Assembly: GCA_048201935.1 (NCBI GenBank) | Contig: DBFBGR010000002.1 | Span: forward strand, 124,001 to 188,000 | DNA from: MGBC124762 sp048201935 | GTDB taxonomy: Bacteria > Bacillota > Clostridia > Oscillospirales > Oscillospiraceae | Length of the DNA stretch: 64,000 nucleotides | Reading direction: 5' to 3' | Part shown: piece after piece, positions 57,584 to 64,000 of the stretch | Layout of the letters: every line of letters begins with the position of its first letter | Numbering within the stretch: position 1 is the first letter of the stretch | Notes under the pieces: generated by a model | What the model was told of the DNA's origin: nothing | The model's database searches: none | Seen by the model: only the letters and a program-made list of their open reading frames with translations | Translations under genes and position numbers: made by a program

Positions 57584-58613
57584 GCTCTTATCGATACTCT
57601 TAGCTGCGGGCCTGCTCCTGGGGCTTGCCAGCCATTCTCTTGCGGTAGGAAAGGTCGAAACGGTCATTGATGAAGGTCATAATGTCATGATTACCTTTGA
57701 AAGCTTCTTGCGCAAGGATACCCATCGCTATAGTGACCACCGTCTTTGGACCTTTTATGTTGTGGCGGACAACTCTACCGTTACGGTTGAGGCTATGCCT
57801 GGCTGTAAATATGTTAGCACAGAAGAAGACCGGGATAATTGGTATTTACACAATGACCGTCAGAATTACGCCGGTAAAAGTAGCCTTTTTTACGAATATG
57901 ACTGCGATACAAACAGCTTTGGCGGAGTCGGCAGCGGCCCGAGACCTCTTTCAAAGCCGATGACCTACACCATAACCCCCTCTACCGATCAAACAATCCA
58001 TATTGATGGGAGCTTTTCCGCTAAGTGTCTGTGCGAAAGTGATTTTTCCAGGTTAGTACCCTTTGAGGGGAAGCCAAAAGCCGATGATTGGGCCATAGAA
58101 ACCCTGGAAAACGCTTATGACGCACGGCTGTTCCCCTATGAGCTGGACCCCTTTGACGAGGATTGTACCCGGGACATGACCCGTCTGGAATTTATTGCTG
58201 TGGCGGTCAATCTCTACGAAGCCATGGGCGGTGACGATAACCACCGCTACACAAATAAACCTGCTTTTATGGACCTGGCCGATGATCGATACACCGTTTA
58301 CGCAGCATATAATTACGGTATTACTTGTGGTACCAGCGAGACCACCTTTTCCCCCGATGCCCCGCTCACTCGGGAGCAGGCGGCAGTGATGCTCTGGCGT
58401 ATCTACACCAAGCTTCGCAACGATGCCCCGAACGCAAGCGTCACGCACTTTGTCGATGCCGAGCAGATCAGCCCATGGGCTAAGCAGGGCGTCGCCCTTA
58501 TGGTGGAGCTTGGGATCGCAAAGAGTGCGAGCGATGGTCGATTTACACCTCAACGACCCATTTCGATTCAGGAAGCTGTATCTATGGCACAGCAAATGCT
58601 GGAAAACACTTAA
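57570..58613 (+). CDS. SLH-domain secreted protein, AT-rich
   Basis: 347 residues. Signal peptide (1-24, ending SHSLAVG), a 150-residue domain of unknown type (about 25-180), and three degenerate SLH repeats (about 190-345: LDPFDEDCTRDMTRLEF, FMDLADDRYTVYAAYNYGITC, QISPWAKQGVALMVELGI). The middle of the gene uses far more A/T at third codon positions than its neighbours, with rarer codons, which suggests later acquisition or low expression. GGGAGGTG and 7-base spacing support the ATG at 57570, inside the end of the glycosyltransferase gene. Confidence 0.85.
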   Translation: MKRRKLLSILLAAGLLLGLASHSLAVGKVETVIDEGHNVMITFESFLRKDTHRYSDHRLWTFYVVADNSTVTVEAMPGCKYVSTEEDRDNWYLHNDRQNYAGKSSLFYEYDCDTNSFGGVGSGPRPLSKPMTYTITPSTDQTIHIDGSFSAKCLCESDFSRLVPFEGKPKADDWAIETLENAYDARLFPYELDPFDEDCTRDMTRLEFIAVAVNLYEAMGGDDNHRYTNKPAFMDLADDRYTVYAAYNYGITCGTSETTFSPDAPLTREQAAVMLWRIYTKLRNDAPNASVTHFVDAEQISPWAKQGVALMVELGIAKSASDGRFTPQRPISIQEAVSMAQQMLENT

Positions 58614-58624
58614 ATAACTTTGTG

Positions 58625-58656
58625 AAATGGCAGACGGCCTAGGCCGTCTGCCATTT
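58625..58656 (+). terminator. Terminator after the AT-rich SLH gene
   Basis: Perfect 32-base palindrome (58625-58656, 16-base arms, no separate loop), ending in a TTTTTT run on the plus strand, 11 bases after the stop codon. Confidence 0.9.
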
Positions 58657-58674
58657 TTTATCCGCATCCCCCGT

Positions 58675-58707
58675 TTGACCTTTTTTGTGTGGGTCAGGCC
58701 TTATACT
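58675..58707 (+). promoter_or_regulatory. spoIIG promoter with unusually long spacer
   Basis: TTGACC (58675-58680) and TATACT (58702-58707) are 21 bases apart, 28 bases before the spoIIGA start codon. The B. subtilis spoIIG promoter also has an over-long spacer (22 bases) and depends on Spo0A-P. No clear Spo0A box is seen here. Confidence 0.55.
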
Positions 58708-58735
58708 GAAATGGCCCCGGGAAGGAGGTCTTGGC

Positions 58736-59533
58736 ATGGTGGTATATTGGGACACCCTGATCCTTTTGAACCTGGTGCTGGACTATCTGCTGCTCCTGCT
58801 CACTGGGCGGGTGGCTGGGGCAGCGCTGTACCGGTGGCGCATCGCCCTGGGCGCGGCTCTGGGCGCACTGTACGCCGGGGCCATCTTTTGGCCTGGCTGG
58901 CCCTTTCTGGCCCATCCTGCGGTGCGGCTGGGCGCGGGAGTGCTGATGGTGCTCATTGCCTACGGTCACCAGCGGCGGCTTTTGAAGCTGACCGTGGTCT
59001 TTTTTGCCCTCAGCGCCACCCTGGGCGGCGGGCTGTACGCGTTGCAGCTGTTGGGCCTTGGGCTCTCGCTGGACCTTCGGACCGTTCTGGTCCTGGCGGT
59101 GGCGGCCTATGGGGTCCTCTCCCTCTTTGGCCGCCGACTGGCCCGGCACGGCCCCCGGGAGCTGAGAACCGTGGAGGTCCAAGTTGGTCAGCAGCGGGCA
59201 AAGCTCACCGCCCTGGTGGACAGCGGCAACACCCTCACTGACCCCATGACGGGTCAAGGGGTCATTGTGGCGGAGGGACAGCGCCTGGCGCCCCTCTTGC
59301 CCGCTAAGGCGGACTTTTCCCGGCCCTGCCAGTGCTTCCCCGCTCTGTCGGAGCCACGGCGGTTTCGACTGTTGCCCTACCGGGCGGTGGGTGTGGACCA
59401 GGGGCTGCTGCTGGCGGTGCGGGCGGACAGCGTCAGCGTGGCAGGCCGTGACCTGGGACCCCGGCTGGTGGCCCTCTCCCCCACTCCCGTCAGCGACGGC
59501 GGGGGCTATGACGCGCTGGTATTTGAGGAATAA
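58736..59533 (+). CDS. spoIIGA: Sigma-E processing peptidase SpoIIGA
   Basis: 265 residues. Five membrane helices in the N-terminal half (about 7-25, 36-52, 58-76, 85-108, 112-130) and a C-terminal aspartic-protease-like domain with ALVDSGNTLTDP (D162). It cleaves the pro-sequence of sigma-E after forespore signalling via SpoIIR. ATG 58736 follows AAGGAGG. Followed 17 bases later by sigE, the conserved pairing. Confidence 0.93.
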   Translation: MVVYWDTLILLNLVLDYLLLLLTGRVAGAALYRWRIALGAALGALYAGAIFWPGWPFLAHPAVRLGAGVLMVLIAYGHQRRLLKLTVVFFALSATLGGGLYALQLLGLGLSLDLRTVLVLAVAAYGVLSLFGRRLARHGPRELRTVEVQVGQQRAKLTALVDSGNTLTDPMTGQGVIVAEGQRLAPLLPAKADFSRPCQCFPALSEPRRFRLLPYRAVGVDQGLLLAVRADSVSVAGRDLGPRLVALSPTPVSDGGGYDALVFEE

Positions 59534-59550
59534 AGCATAGGAGTGTAGCT

Positions 59551-60270
59551 ATGAAAACGGCAGTTTTGGAGGGCGTTCGGCTGAAATTTACCCTGCTTTT
59601 GACCCGCCTGGGTATTTTAGAGCCGGACAAGGTCATGTACATCGGCGGCAGCGACACCCTGCCCCCGCCCCTCTCCCGAGAGGAGGAGGCGGAGCTTCTC
59701 CAGCGGCTGGACGACGAGGCGGTGCGCTCCAAGCTCATCGAGCGCAATCTGCGGCTGGTGGTCTACATCGCCCGGCGGTTTGAAAACACCGGCGTGGGCA
59801 TTGAGGACCTCATTTCCATCGGCACCATCGGCCTCATCAAGGCCGTGGGCACCTTCCAGCCCGCCAAGAACATCAAGCTGGCCACCTATGCCAGCCGGTG
59901 TATCGAAAACGAGATCTTGATGCACTTGCGGAAGATATCCAACCTCAAAAGCGAGGTCTCCTTCGACGAGCCGCTGAACACCGATTATGACGGCAACGAG
60001 CTGCTGCTCTCCGACATCCTGGGCACCGAGGGGGATACGGTGGTCAAGCCTCTGGAGGAGGATGTGGACCGGCAGCTGCTGGCTATGGCCCTACGCAAGC
60101 TGACCTCTCGGGAGCAGACCATCATCACCCTGCGCTTTGGGCTGGACGGCAAGGGCGAGCGGACCCAAAAGGAGGTGGCCGACCTGCTGGGCATCTCCCA
60201 AAGCTACATCTCCCGGCTGGAAAAGCGCATCATCGCCCGGCTGAAGCGGGAGATTTTGAAGATGGCGTAA
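59551..60270 (+). CDS. sigE: Sporulation sigma factor sigma-E (pro-sigma-E)
   Basis: 239 residues. A hydrophobic/basic pro-sequence (about 1-29) precedes the conserved cleavage region VMYIGGSDTLPPPLSREEE. Then sigma region 2 (ERNLRLVVYIARRF, IGLIKAVGTFQPAKNIKLATYASRCIENEI, partly quoted), region 3 and region 4 (FGLDGKGERTQKEVADLLG, SQSYISRLEKRI). Mother-cell sigma factor for engulfment genes such as spoIIM and spoIID types. Ends in a hairpin shared with the convergent acetyltransferase gene. The usual downstream sigG is absent. Confidence 0.96.
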   Translation: MKTAVLEGVRLKFTLLLTRLGILEPDKVMYIGGSDTLPPPLSREEEAELLQRLDDEAVRSKLIERNLRLVVYIARRFENTGVGIEDLISIGTIGLIKAVGTFQPAKNIKLATYASRCIENEILMHLRKISNLKSEVSFDEPLNTDYDGNELLLSDILGTEGDTVVKPLEEDVDRQLLAMALRKLTSREQTIITLRFGLDGKGERTQKEVADLLGISQSYISRLEKRIIARLKREILKMA

Positions 60271-60306
60271 GACAGCGGCGTGGGAAGGCTCCCACGCCGC
60301 TGTCTT
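60269..60306. terminator. Convergent hairpin between sigE and acetyltransferase
   Basis: Perfect 17-base arms (60269-60285 and 60290-60306) with a 4-base loop. It overlaps both stop codons; no clear U-run, so its work as terminator relies on stem strength. Confidence 0.6.
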
Positions 60307-60940
60307 ACATATCTTGCGCCAGTTTTTCTATATTGCCGGACTGGATGTCCTCCAGATGCCGGGCGACCTTCTCCTCCGGCCAGTCCCACCATCTCAGAGC
60401 CTCCAGTGTCTTGACGGTCTCAGGGTCAAACCGCCGGCGGATAGGCTTGGCGGGCACGCCGCCTACGATAGTATAGGGCGGCACGTCCTTGGTCACCACC
60501 GCCCGGGCGGCAATGATGGCGCCGTCACCGATGGTAACGCCCGCTAGGACCACGGCCTCGTAGCCGATCCAAACATCGTTTCCGATGACGATGTCGCCCT
60601 TGTTGTCCCAGGCCCTGGAAATATCCTCCACTGGCAGTCCCCACTCCTCGAAAAAGATGGGAAAGGGGTAGGTGGACAAGCTACCCAGGGCGTGGTTGGC
60701 GCTGTTGAACAAAAACTTCGCGCCGCAGGCGATGGAGCAGAATTTACCGATCACCAGCCGCTCATGGTTGATGGGGTAATGATAGAGGACATTGTTACGC
60801 TGAAAATCCCTGGGGTCGTGGACAAAGTCGTCATAGATGGTATACTCCCCCACCTCGATAGAGGGGTCGGTGACGACGTTTTGCAGATAAACGGTGCTGT
60901 GCCCCTGGGAGCGGGGATATATTTTCCATTGCGGGATCAT
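60305..60940 (-). CDS. Hexapeptide-repeat acetyltransferase (Vat/CatB xenobiotic type)
   Basis: 211 residues. Left-handed beta-helix repeats (DIVIGNDVWIGYEAVVLAGVTIGDGAII, partly quoted) and the C-terminal VGGVPAKPIRRRFD. NSANHALGS carries the catalytic histidine (H83) used by the CatB/Vat group for O-acetylation of chloramphenicol or streptogramins; many members have unknown acceptors. The N-terminal YTIYDDFVHDPRDFQRNNVLYHYP is the family's acceptor-site region. AAAGGAG precedes ATG 60940. Beside a CAT-fold gene. Confidence 0.88.
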   Translation of the reverse strand: MIPQWKIYPRSQGHSTVYLQNVVTDPSIEVGEYTIYDDFVHDPRDFQRNNVLYHYPINHERLVIGKFCSIACGAKFLFNSANHALGSLSTYPFPIFFEEWGLPVEDISRAWDNKGDIVIGNDVWIGYEAVVLAGVTIGDGAIIAARAVVTKDVPPYTIVGGVPAKPIRRRFDPETVKTLEALRWWDWPEEKVARHLEDIQSGNIEKLAQDM

Positions 60941-61019
60941 CAAAAAGCTCCTTTCTCGGTGTCTAGTCTTGGACGATCCCGCATCCCACAATGCAGCGCT
61001 TCACGCATACCACCACACT

Positions 61020-61646
61020 TTATATTATTTGCTCCAGCCGACGGCAAAGCGCCTGGTAGAGCTGCCCCACGTGATACCCGTCCAGCAGACGGTGGTTCAG
61101 CTCCAGGCTCAAATGCAGTGTGGTGCGGCCCTCATGCTCCTCCCAGCGGCCCCAGGACACCCGGGGGATGGTGTCTGAGGGGTCCACGTCTCGCTCGTTG
61201 GTCAGGCCGGTAATGGGGAACCAGGGCAGGCAGGTGAAGTAGACCAGCTGGTCCGCGTCCCAAGGCCCGCTGGTGATAAACTCCCTTTGGGCGGCAGACT
61301 TTTCCTTGGCCCGGCGGCAAAAATCCGCCAGGTCGTCCCCCGCCTCCAGGGTGACGATGTAAAAGAGGTCGCTGCCCGGCTTCAAATCGGTAAAGCTGGG
61401 CACCAGCTGGTCATGGTGAACGATGACGCCATTGCGGTCCCGGAGGTGAAATTCCTCCACTTCCTCCATGGCCTTGGTCACCAGGAAGACCAGTGCGGCG
61501 TAAAAGGACAGATCCTGGGCCTTGACATACCGGCGCAGGGCCGTCACATCTACCGGAAAGGTCAGGCTGTAAAAGGGGTGCGACATGGGCGCGAAGAAGC
61601 GGTAGTGCTCCTCCCTGCCCCACGCGGCGCGGTCAATGACGTCCAT
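61020..61646 (-). CDS. Chloramphenicol acetyltransferase-fold (type A CAT-like) protein
   Basis: 208 residues, normal for CAT trimers. FFAPMSHPFYSLTFPVDVTAL and the catalytic stretch LELNHRLLDGYHVGQLYQAL: the second histidine and the Asp-Gly of the HHxxxDG motif are kept, the first His is Asn. So acetyl transfer is likely but the acceptor may not be chloramphenicol. The ATG overlaps the stop of argS; probably co-transcribed with argS and with the following Vat/CatB-type gene. Confidence 0.87.
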   Translation of the reverse strand: MDVIDRAAWGREEHYRFFAPMSHPFYSLTFPVDVTALRRYVKAQDLSFYAALVFLVTKAMEEVEEFHLRDRNGVIVHHDQLVPSFTDLKPGSDLFYIVTLEAGDDLADFCRRAKEKSAAQREFITSGPWDADQLVYFTCLPWFPITGLTNERDVDPSDTIPRVSWGRWEEHEGRTTLHLSLELNHRLLDGYHVGQLYQALCRRLEQII

Positions 61647-63394
61647 TACATCTTCACCGGGGCGTCCACGCCCAGCAGCCCCAGGCAGTTGGCGATGACG
61701 CTGCGGGTGGTGTCGGCCAGCTTGAGCCGGGCCTGGGCCACGGCCTTCTCCTCGCCCTTGATGCGGTTGGCGTTGTAGAAGCGGTGGAAGTCCGCTGCCA
61801 GGCTCACCAGGTAGTGGTTGAGCTGGGAGGGGTCCAAGCTCTTGGCCGCGGCGCGGATCTCGCTGGGGTAGCGGGCCAGGGTCTTCAAAAGAGCCGCCTC
61901 CTCGGCACTGGCGAGCAGGCTCACGTCCACCTCCGCCGCCGTGGGAACGCTCAAGCCCTCCTCCGCCTCCAGCTTGGCGATCATAGAGCAGATGCGGGCA
62001 TGGGCGTACTGGACGTAGTAGACCGGGTTCTCGCTGTCCTCCCGGACCGCCAGACCCAGGTCAAAGTCCACCGGGCTGGAGGGTTTGGAGCTGTTGAAGA
62101 AGAACCGGGCGGCGTCCACACTGACCTCGTCCAAAAGGTCGTGGAGGGCGATGGCCTTGCCCGAGCGCTTGCTCATACGCACCGGCTTGCCGTCCTGGAG
62201 CAGGTTGACAAGCTGCATCAGCACGATGATGAGGCGGTGGGAGCCGTCCAGCCCCAGGCCGTCCAATGCCGCCTGGAGCCGGGCCACGTGGCCGTGATGG
62301 TCGGCGCCCCAGACGTTGATGGCGGTGTCAAAGCCTCGGTCCTGGAGCTTGTTGCGGTGGTAGGCGATGTCGGCGGCGAAGTAGGTATAAAAGCCGTTGG
62401 CCCGGCGCAGCACGTCGTCCTTCAGGTCCAGCTTGTCCACCTGCTCCTGGCTCTTGCCTTCCCGGAGATACTTCTCCTGGAGGAGCTTGGTGGTGTTGAG
62501 CCACAGCGCGCCGTCCTTTTCGTAGGTATAGCCCTTGTCGGTCAGCAGCGCCACCGTCTGGGCCACCGCGCCGCTGTCGTGGAGGGTAGATTCCAGGAAC
62601 CAGGTGTCATATTCGATGCCGTATTTCAGCAGGTCGGCCTTCATCTTGGGGATGTTGCGCTCCAGGCCGAACTGGGCCAGGGCCTCCTGCCGCTTCTCCT
62701 CGCTCTCATCCGCCAAGCCGTCCCCGAACTCCGCACGGTAGGCGGCGGCCAGCTCCCGGATATCCTCGCCCTGGTAGCCGTCCTCGGGGAATTCCACCGC
62801 GTCCTCGCCGCGGATGAGCTGCAGATAGCGGCAGTCGATGGACTTGGCGAACTTGGCAATCTGGTTGCCCGCGTCGTTGACGTAGAACTCCCGCTCTACC
62901 TCGCAGCCCAGCCGGTCCAGGATGGCGGCCAGGGTATCGCCCAAAACGCCGCCCCGGGCGTTGCCCATGTGCATGGGCCCAGTGGGGTTGGCGGAGACGA
63001 ACTCCACCATCACTTTCTGGCTCTTGCCCGCGTCGCTGCGGCCATAGTCCTTCCCTTCGGCCTCGATGGCGCCCAGGACCTGGGCAAACCACCGCTGGCC
63101 CAGGGTGAAGTTCAAAAAGCCCGGCCCGGCAATGTCCACCTTGGAAAAATAGGTGTCCGTCAGGTCCATCTCATCCACCAGGGTCTGGGCGATCTGGCGG
63201 GGATTCATGCCCAGGGGCTTGGCGGCGGCCAGGGCAAAAGAGGTGGCCCAGTCGCCGTTCTTGGCGTCCTTGGGCACCTCGATCTGTCCGGCCACAGCCT
63301 GTCCACCGGGCAGCTTGCCCGCCTGGGCGGCCTTTTCATAGGCGGCCTGGGTCAGAGCCTCGATCTGGCTCTTGGCCGCGTCCATCATGTTCAT
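61646..63394 (-). CDS. argS: Arginyl-tRNA synthetase
   Basis: 582 residues. N-terminal Add1 domain (1-110), class I catalytic core with VEFVSANPTGPMHMGNARGG (HIGH-like motif), NVWGADHHGHVARL and MSKRSGKAI, and C-terminal DALR anticodon-binding domain (YVQYAHARICSMIAKL to the end). It charges tRNA-Arg. Four possible starts near the N-terminus; ATG 63394 is spaced 6 bases from GAGGTG. DUF1934 upstream is the usual neighbour. Confidence 0.96.
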   Translation of the reverse strand: MNMMDAAKSQIEALTQAAYEKAAQAGKLPGGQAVAGQIEVPKDAKNGDWATSFALAAAKPLGMNPRQIAQTLVDEMDLTDTYFSKVDIAGPGFLNFTLGQRWFAQVLGAIEAEGKDYGRSDAGKSQKVMVEFVSANPTGPMHMGNARGGVLGDTLAAILDRLGCEVEREFYVNDAGNQIAKFAKSIDCRYLQLIRGEDAVEFPEDGYQGEDIRELAAAYRAEFGDGLADESEEKRQEALAQFGLERNIPKMKADLLKYGIEYDTWFLESTLHDSGAVAQTVALLTDKGYTYEKDGALWLNTTKLLQEKYLREGKSQEQVDKLDLKDDVLRRANGFYTYFAADIAYHRNKLQDRGFDTAINVWGADHHGHVARLQAALDGLGLDGSHRLIIVLMQLVNLLQDGKPVRMSKRSGKAIALHDLLDEVSVDAARFFFNSSKPSSPVDFDLGLAVREDSENPVYYVQYAHARICSMIAKLEAEEGLSVPTAAEVDVSLLASAEEAALLKTLARYPSEIRAAAKSLDPSQLNHYLVSLAADFHRFYNANRIKGEEKAVAQARLKLADTTRSVIANCLGLLGVDAPVKM

Positions 63395-63422
63395 GTTCGG
63401 CACCTCGCTTATCTCTTTCTCG

Positions 63423-63869
63423 CTACTGGGGAAGGCGTCCGGGCCCGGCCCGGCGCACGTTGATGTGGAACATATTCTGCCCGGCCTGACCGTGCTCGAT
63501 CTCCAGGGCGTAGTAGATGGTCACGTCGCCGCCCCGGCTGTCCAGGGAGGAGCGCATCTTTCGTGTATTGATGCCTACGGAGAGCGCGCCATAGGGCGTG
63601 TCGTACATGGACAGGTGGCGCCGGCCCTCCTCAAAGACCATTTGGGAGTTCACCGAACCCACCCGCTGCAGCGTCACCCGCCGGGGCTCCACCTGGATGG
63701 TGGTAAGGGTCCCCTCCAGCCCGGTGACCTCGCTCTCTTGGTAGGAGAGGGTGATGCCCTCGCCGCCGTGGTCCTCCAGCTTGCCCTCGGTGACCAGCTC
63801 AATGACCTCCGGTGGGCTCTGGGGGAAGGATTGCTTGCCCTTGATGGAGATGATAACGTCGTGCTCCAC
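63423..63869 (-). CDS. DUF1934 (YwiB-like) beta-barrel protein
   Basis: 148 residues, all-beta prediction. EHDVIISIKGKQSF, the ITLSYQESEVTGLEGTLTTI region, and MYDTPYGALSVGINTRKM match the YwiB/DUF1934 lipocalin-like family, nearly always next to argS in Firmicutes. Function unknown. The start is a GTG after GGGAGG. Promoter at 63909-63937. Confidence 0.9.
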   Translation of the reverse strand: MEHDVIISIKGKQSFPQSPPEVIELVTEGKLEDHGGEGITLSYQESEVTGLEGTLTTIQVEPRRVTLQRVGSVNSQMVFEEGRRHLSMYDTPYGALSVGINTRKMRSSLDSRGGDVTIYYALEIEHGQAGQNMFHINVRRAGPGRLPQ

Positions 63870-63908
63870 CGGTCTCGGCCTCCCTTTGCTCCAAAGTCAT
63901 TCCAGGGG

Positions 63909-63937
63909 ATTATACCTTGAAAAAAAGGAAATGTAAA
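63909..63937 (-). promoter_or_regulatory. sigma-A promoter of DUF1934-argS operon
   Basis: TTTACA (63937-63932), 17-base spacer, TATAAT (63914-63909) on the minus strand; leads into DUF1934-argS and the CAT-like gene. Confidence 0.7.
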
Positions 63938-63979
63938 GAGGGGAAGATCAAGAAGTTTTGTCGTCTCCCGGGCTTGGCA

Positions 63980-64000
63980 TCAATACGCCTCGATGGCGAT
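63980..64000 (-). other. Possible 3' end of a minus-strand gene
   Basis: The last 21 bases read on the minus strand as I-A-I-E-A-Y and then TGA. This could be the end of a gene lying beyond the window; six codons are too few to tell. Confidence 0.2.

Noticed and set aside
60305..61646. Antibiotic-resistance cassette
   Set aside because: Both acetyltransferases have the base composition and operon context of the chromosome, no mobile element flanks them, and family membership does not show the acceptor.
1..64000. tRNA, rRNA, CRISPR arrays, insertion sequences
   Set aside because: Looked for CCA-ended cloverleaf patterns, regularly spaced repeats and transposase motifs; none recognised. A tRNAscan-SE and repeat search would settle it.

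Overview
The window is a GC-rich, gene-dense stretch of chromosome from an anaerobic, endospore-forming member of the Clostridia. The best fit is the Oscillospiraceae (Flavonifractor / Lawsonibacter / Intestinimonas-like). This is judged from gene content and gene order, not from a database search. Evidence for the assignment: spoIIGA-sigE, spoIIM-xerD, a SpoIID-domain protein, a Spo0A-family regulator, SCIFF peptide and maturase, a PPi-type phosphofructokinase, a 2-hydroxyacyl-CoA dehydratase/activase pair, rubrerythrin, a T-box leader, and strong Shine-Dalgarno sites. No rRNA, tRNA, CRISPR array, insertion sequence or prophage was recognised.

Layout. 1-2.4 kb: cut-off HTH regulator, divergent SPFH + Arc-like pair, membrane protein. 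2.4-7.7 kb: spore/cell-wall hydrolases (amidase-SH3, LysM-GH18), a small unknown protein, a Spo0A-like regulator whose receiver has lost key residues, a tyrosine recombinase with a palindrome in its 5' leader, and an Amidase_6 protein. 7.7-10.1 kb: fructose-bisphosphate aldolase and PPi-phosphofructokinase. 10.1-13.3 kb (minus): YtrA-type GntR regulator with an ABC exporter, then an ECF sigma factor with a putative anti-sigma factor. 13.3-15.8 kb (minus): EamA transporter and tyrS behind a T-box whose apparent specifier codon is TAC. 15.8-25.3 kb (minus): the long nusB / TsaD-like / xseA / xseB / ispA / dxs / tlyA / nadK / argR / recN cluster. 25.4-34.2 kb (minus): Asp23, amidase, rubrerythrin, cytidine deaminase-icd, an unaccompanied type IIA topoisomerase B subunit, rpmB, xerD-spoIIM, proC. 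34.4-40.9 kb (minus): SCIFF system, TIGR04086 protein, yajC, tgt, queA, SpoIID-domain protein. 41-43.8 kb (plus): asd-dapA-dapB (lysine/diaminopimelate). 43.8-48.7 kb (minus): Cys-rich micropeptide, SLH protein, TIGR03936/TIGR03960 radical-SAM pair, TipAS-type MerR regulator. 48.8-60.3 kb (plus): 2-hydroxyacyl-CoA dehydratase activase and partner, GNAT, lipoprotein-like protein, MATE pump, hprK-glycosyltransferase-SLH protein, spoIIGA-sigE. 60.3-64 kb (minus): two unrelated xenobiotic-type acetyltransferases, argS, DUF1934.

The most interesting points are the Spo0A paralogue with a degenerate phosphorylation pocket, the Tyr T-box placed ahead of a transporter as well as tyrS, and the 12-cysteine 43-residue membrane peptide. 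Also notable are the hairpin between the SCIFF precursor and its maturase, the long-spacer promoter in front of spoIIGA, the MerR-type 19-bp promoter, and the palindrome next to the recombinase. Most minus- and plus-strand operons have easily read sigma-A promoters. Start codons were chosen mainly by Shine-Dalgarno spacing; where this differs from the longest possible reading frame it is stated.
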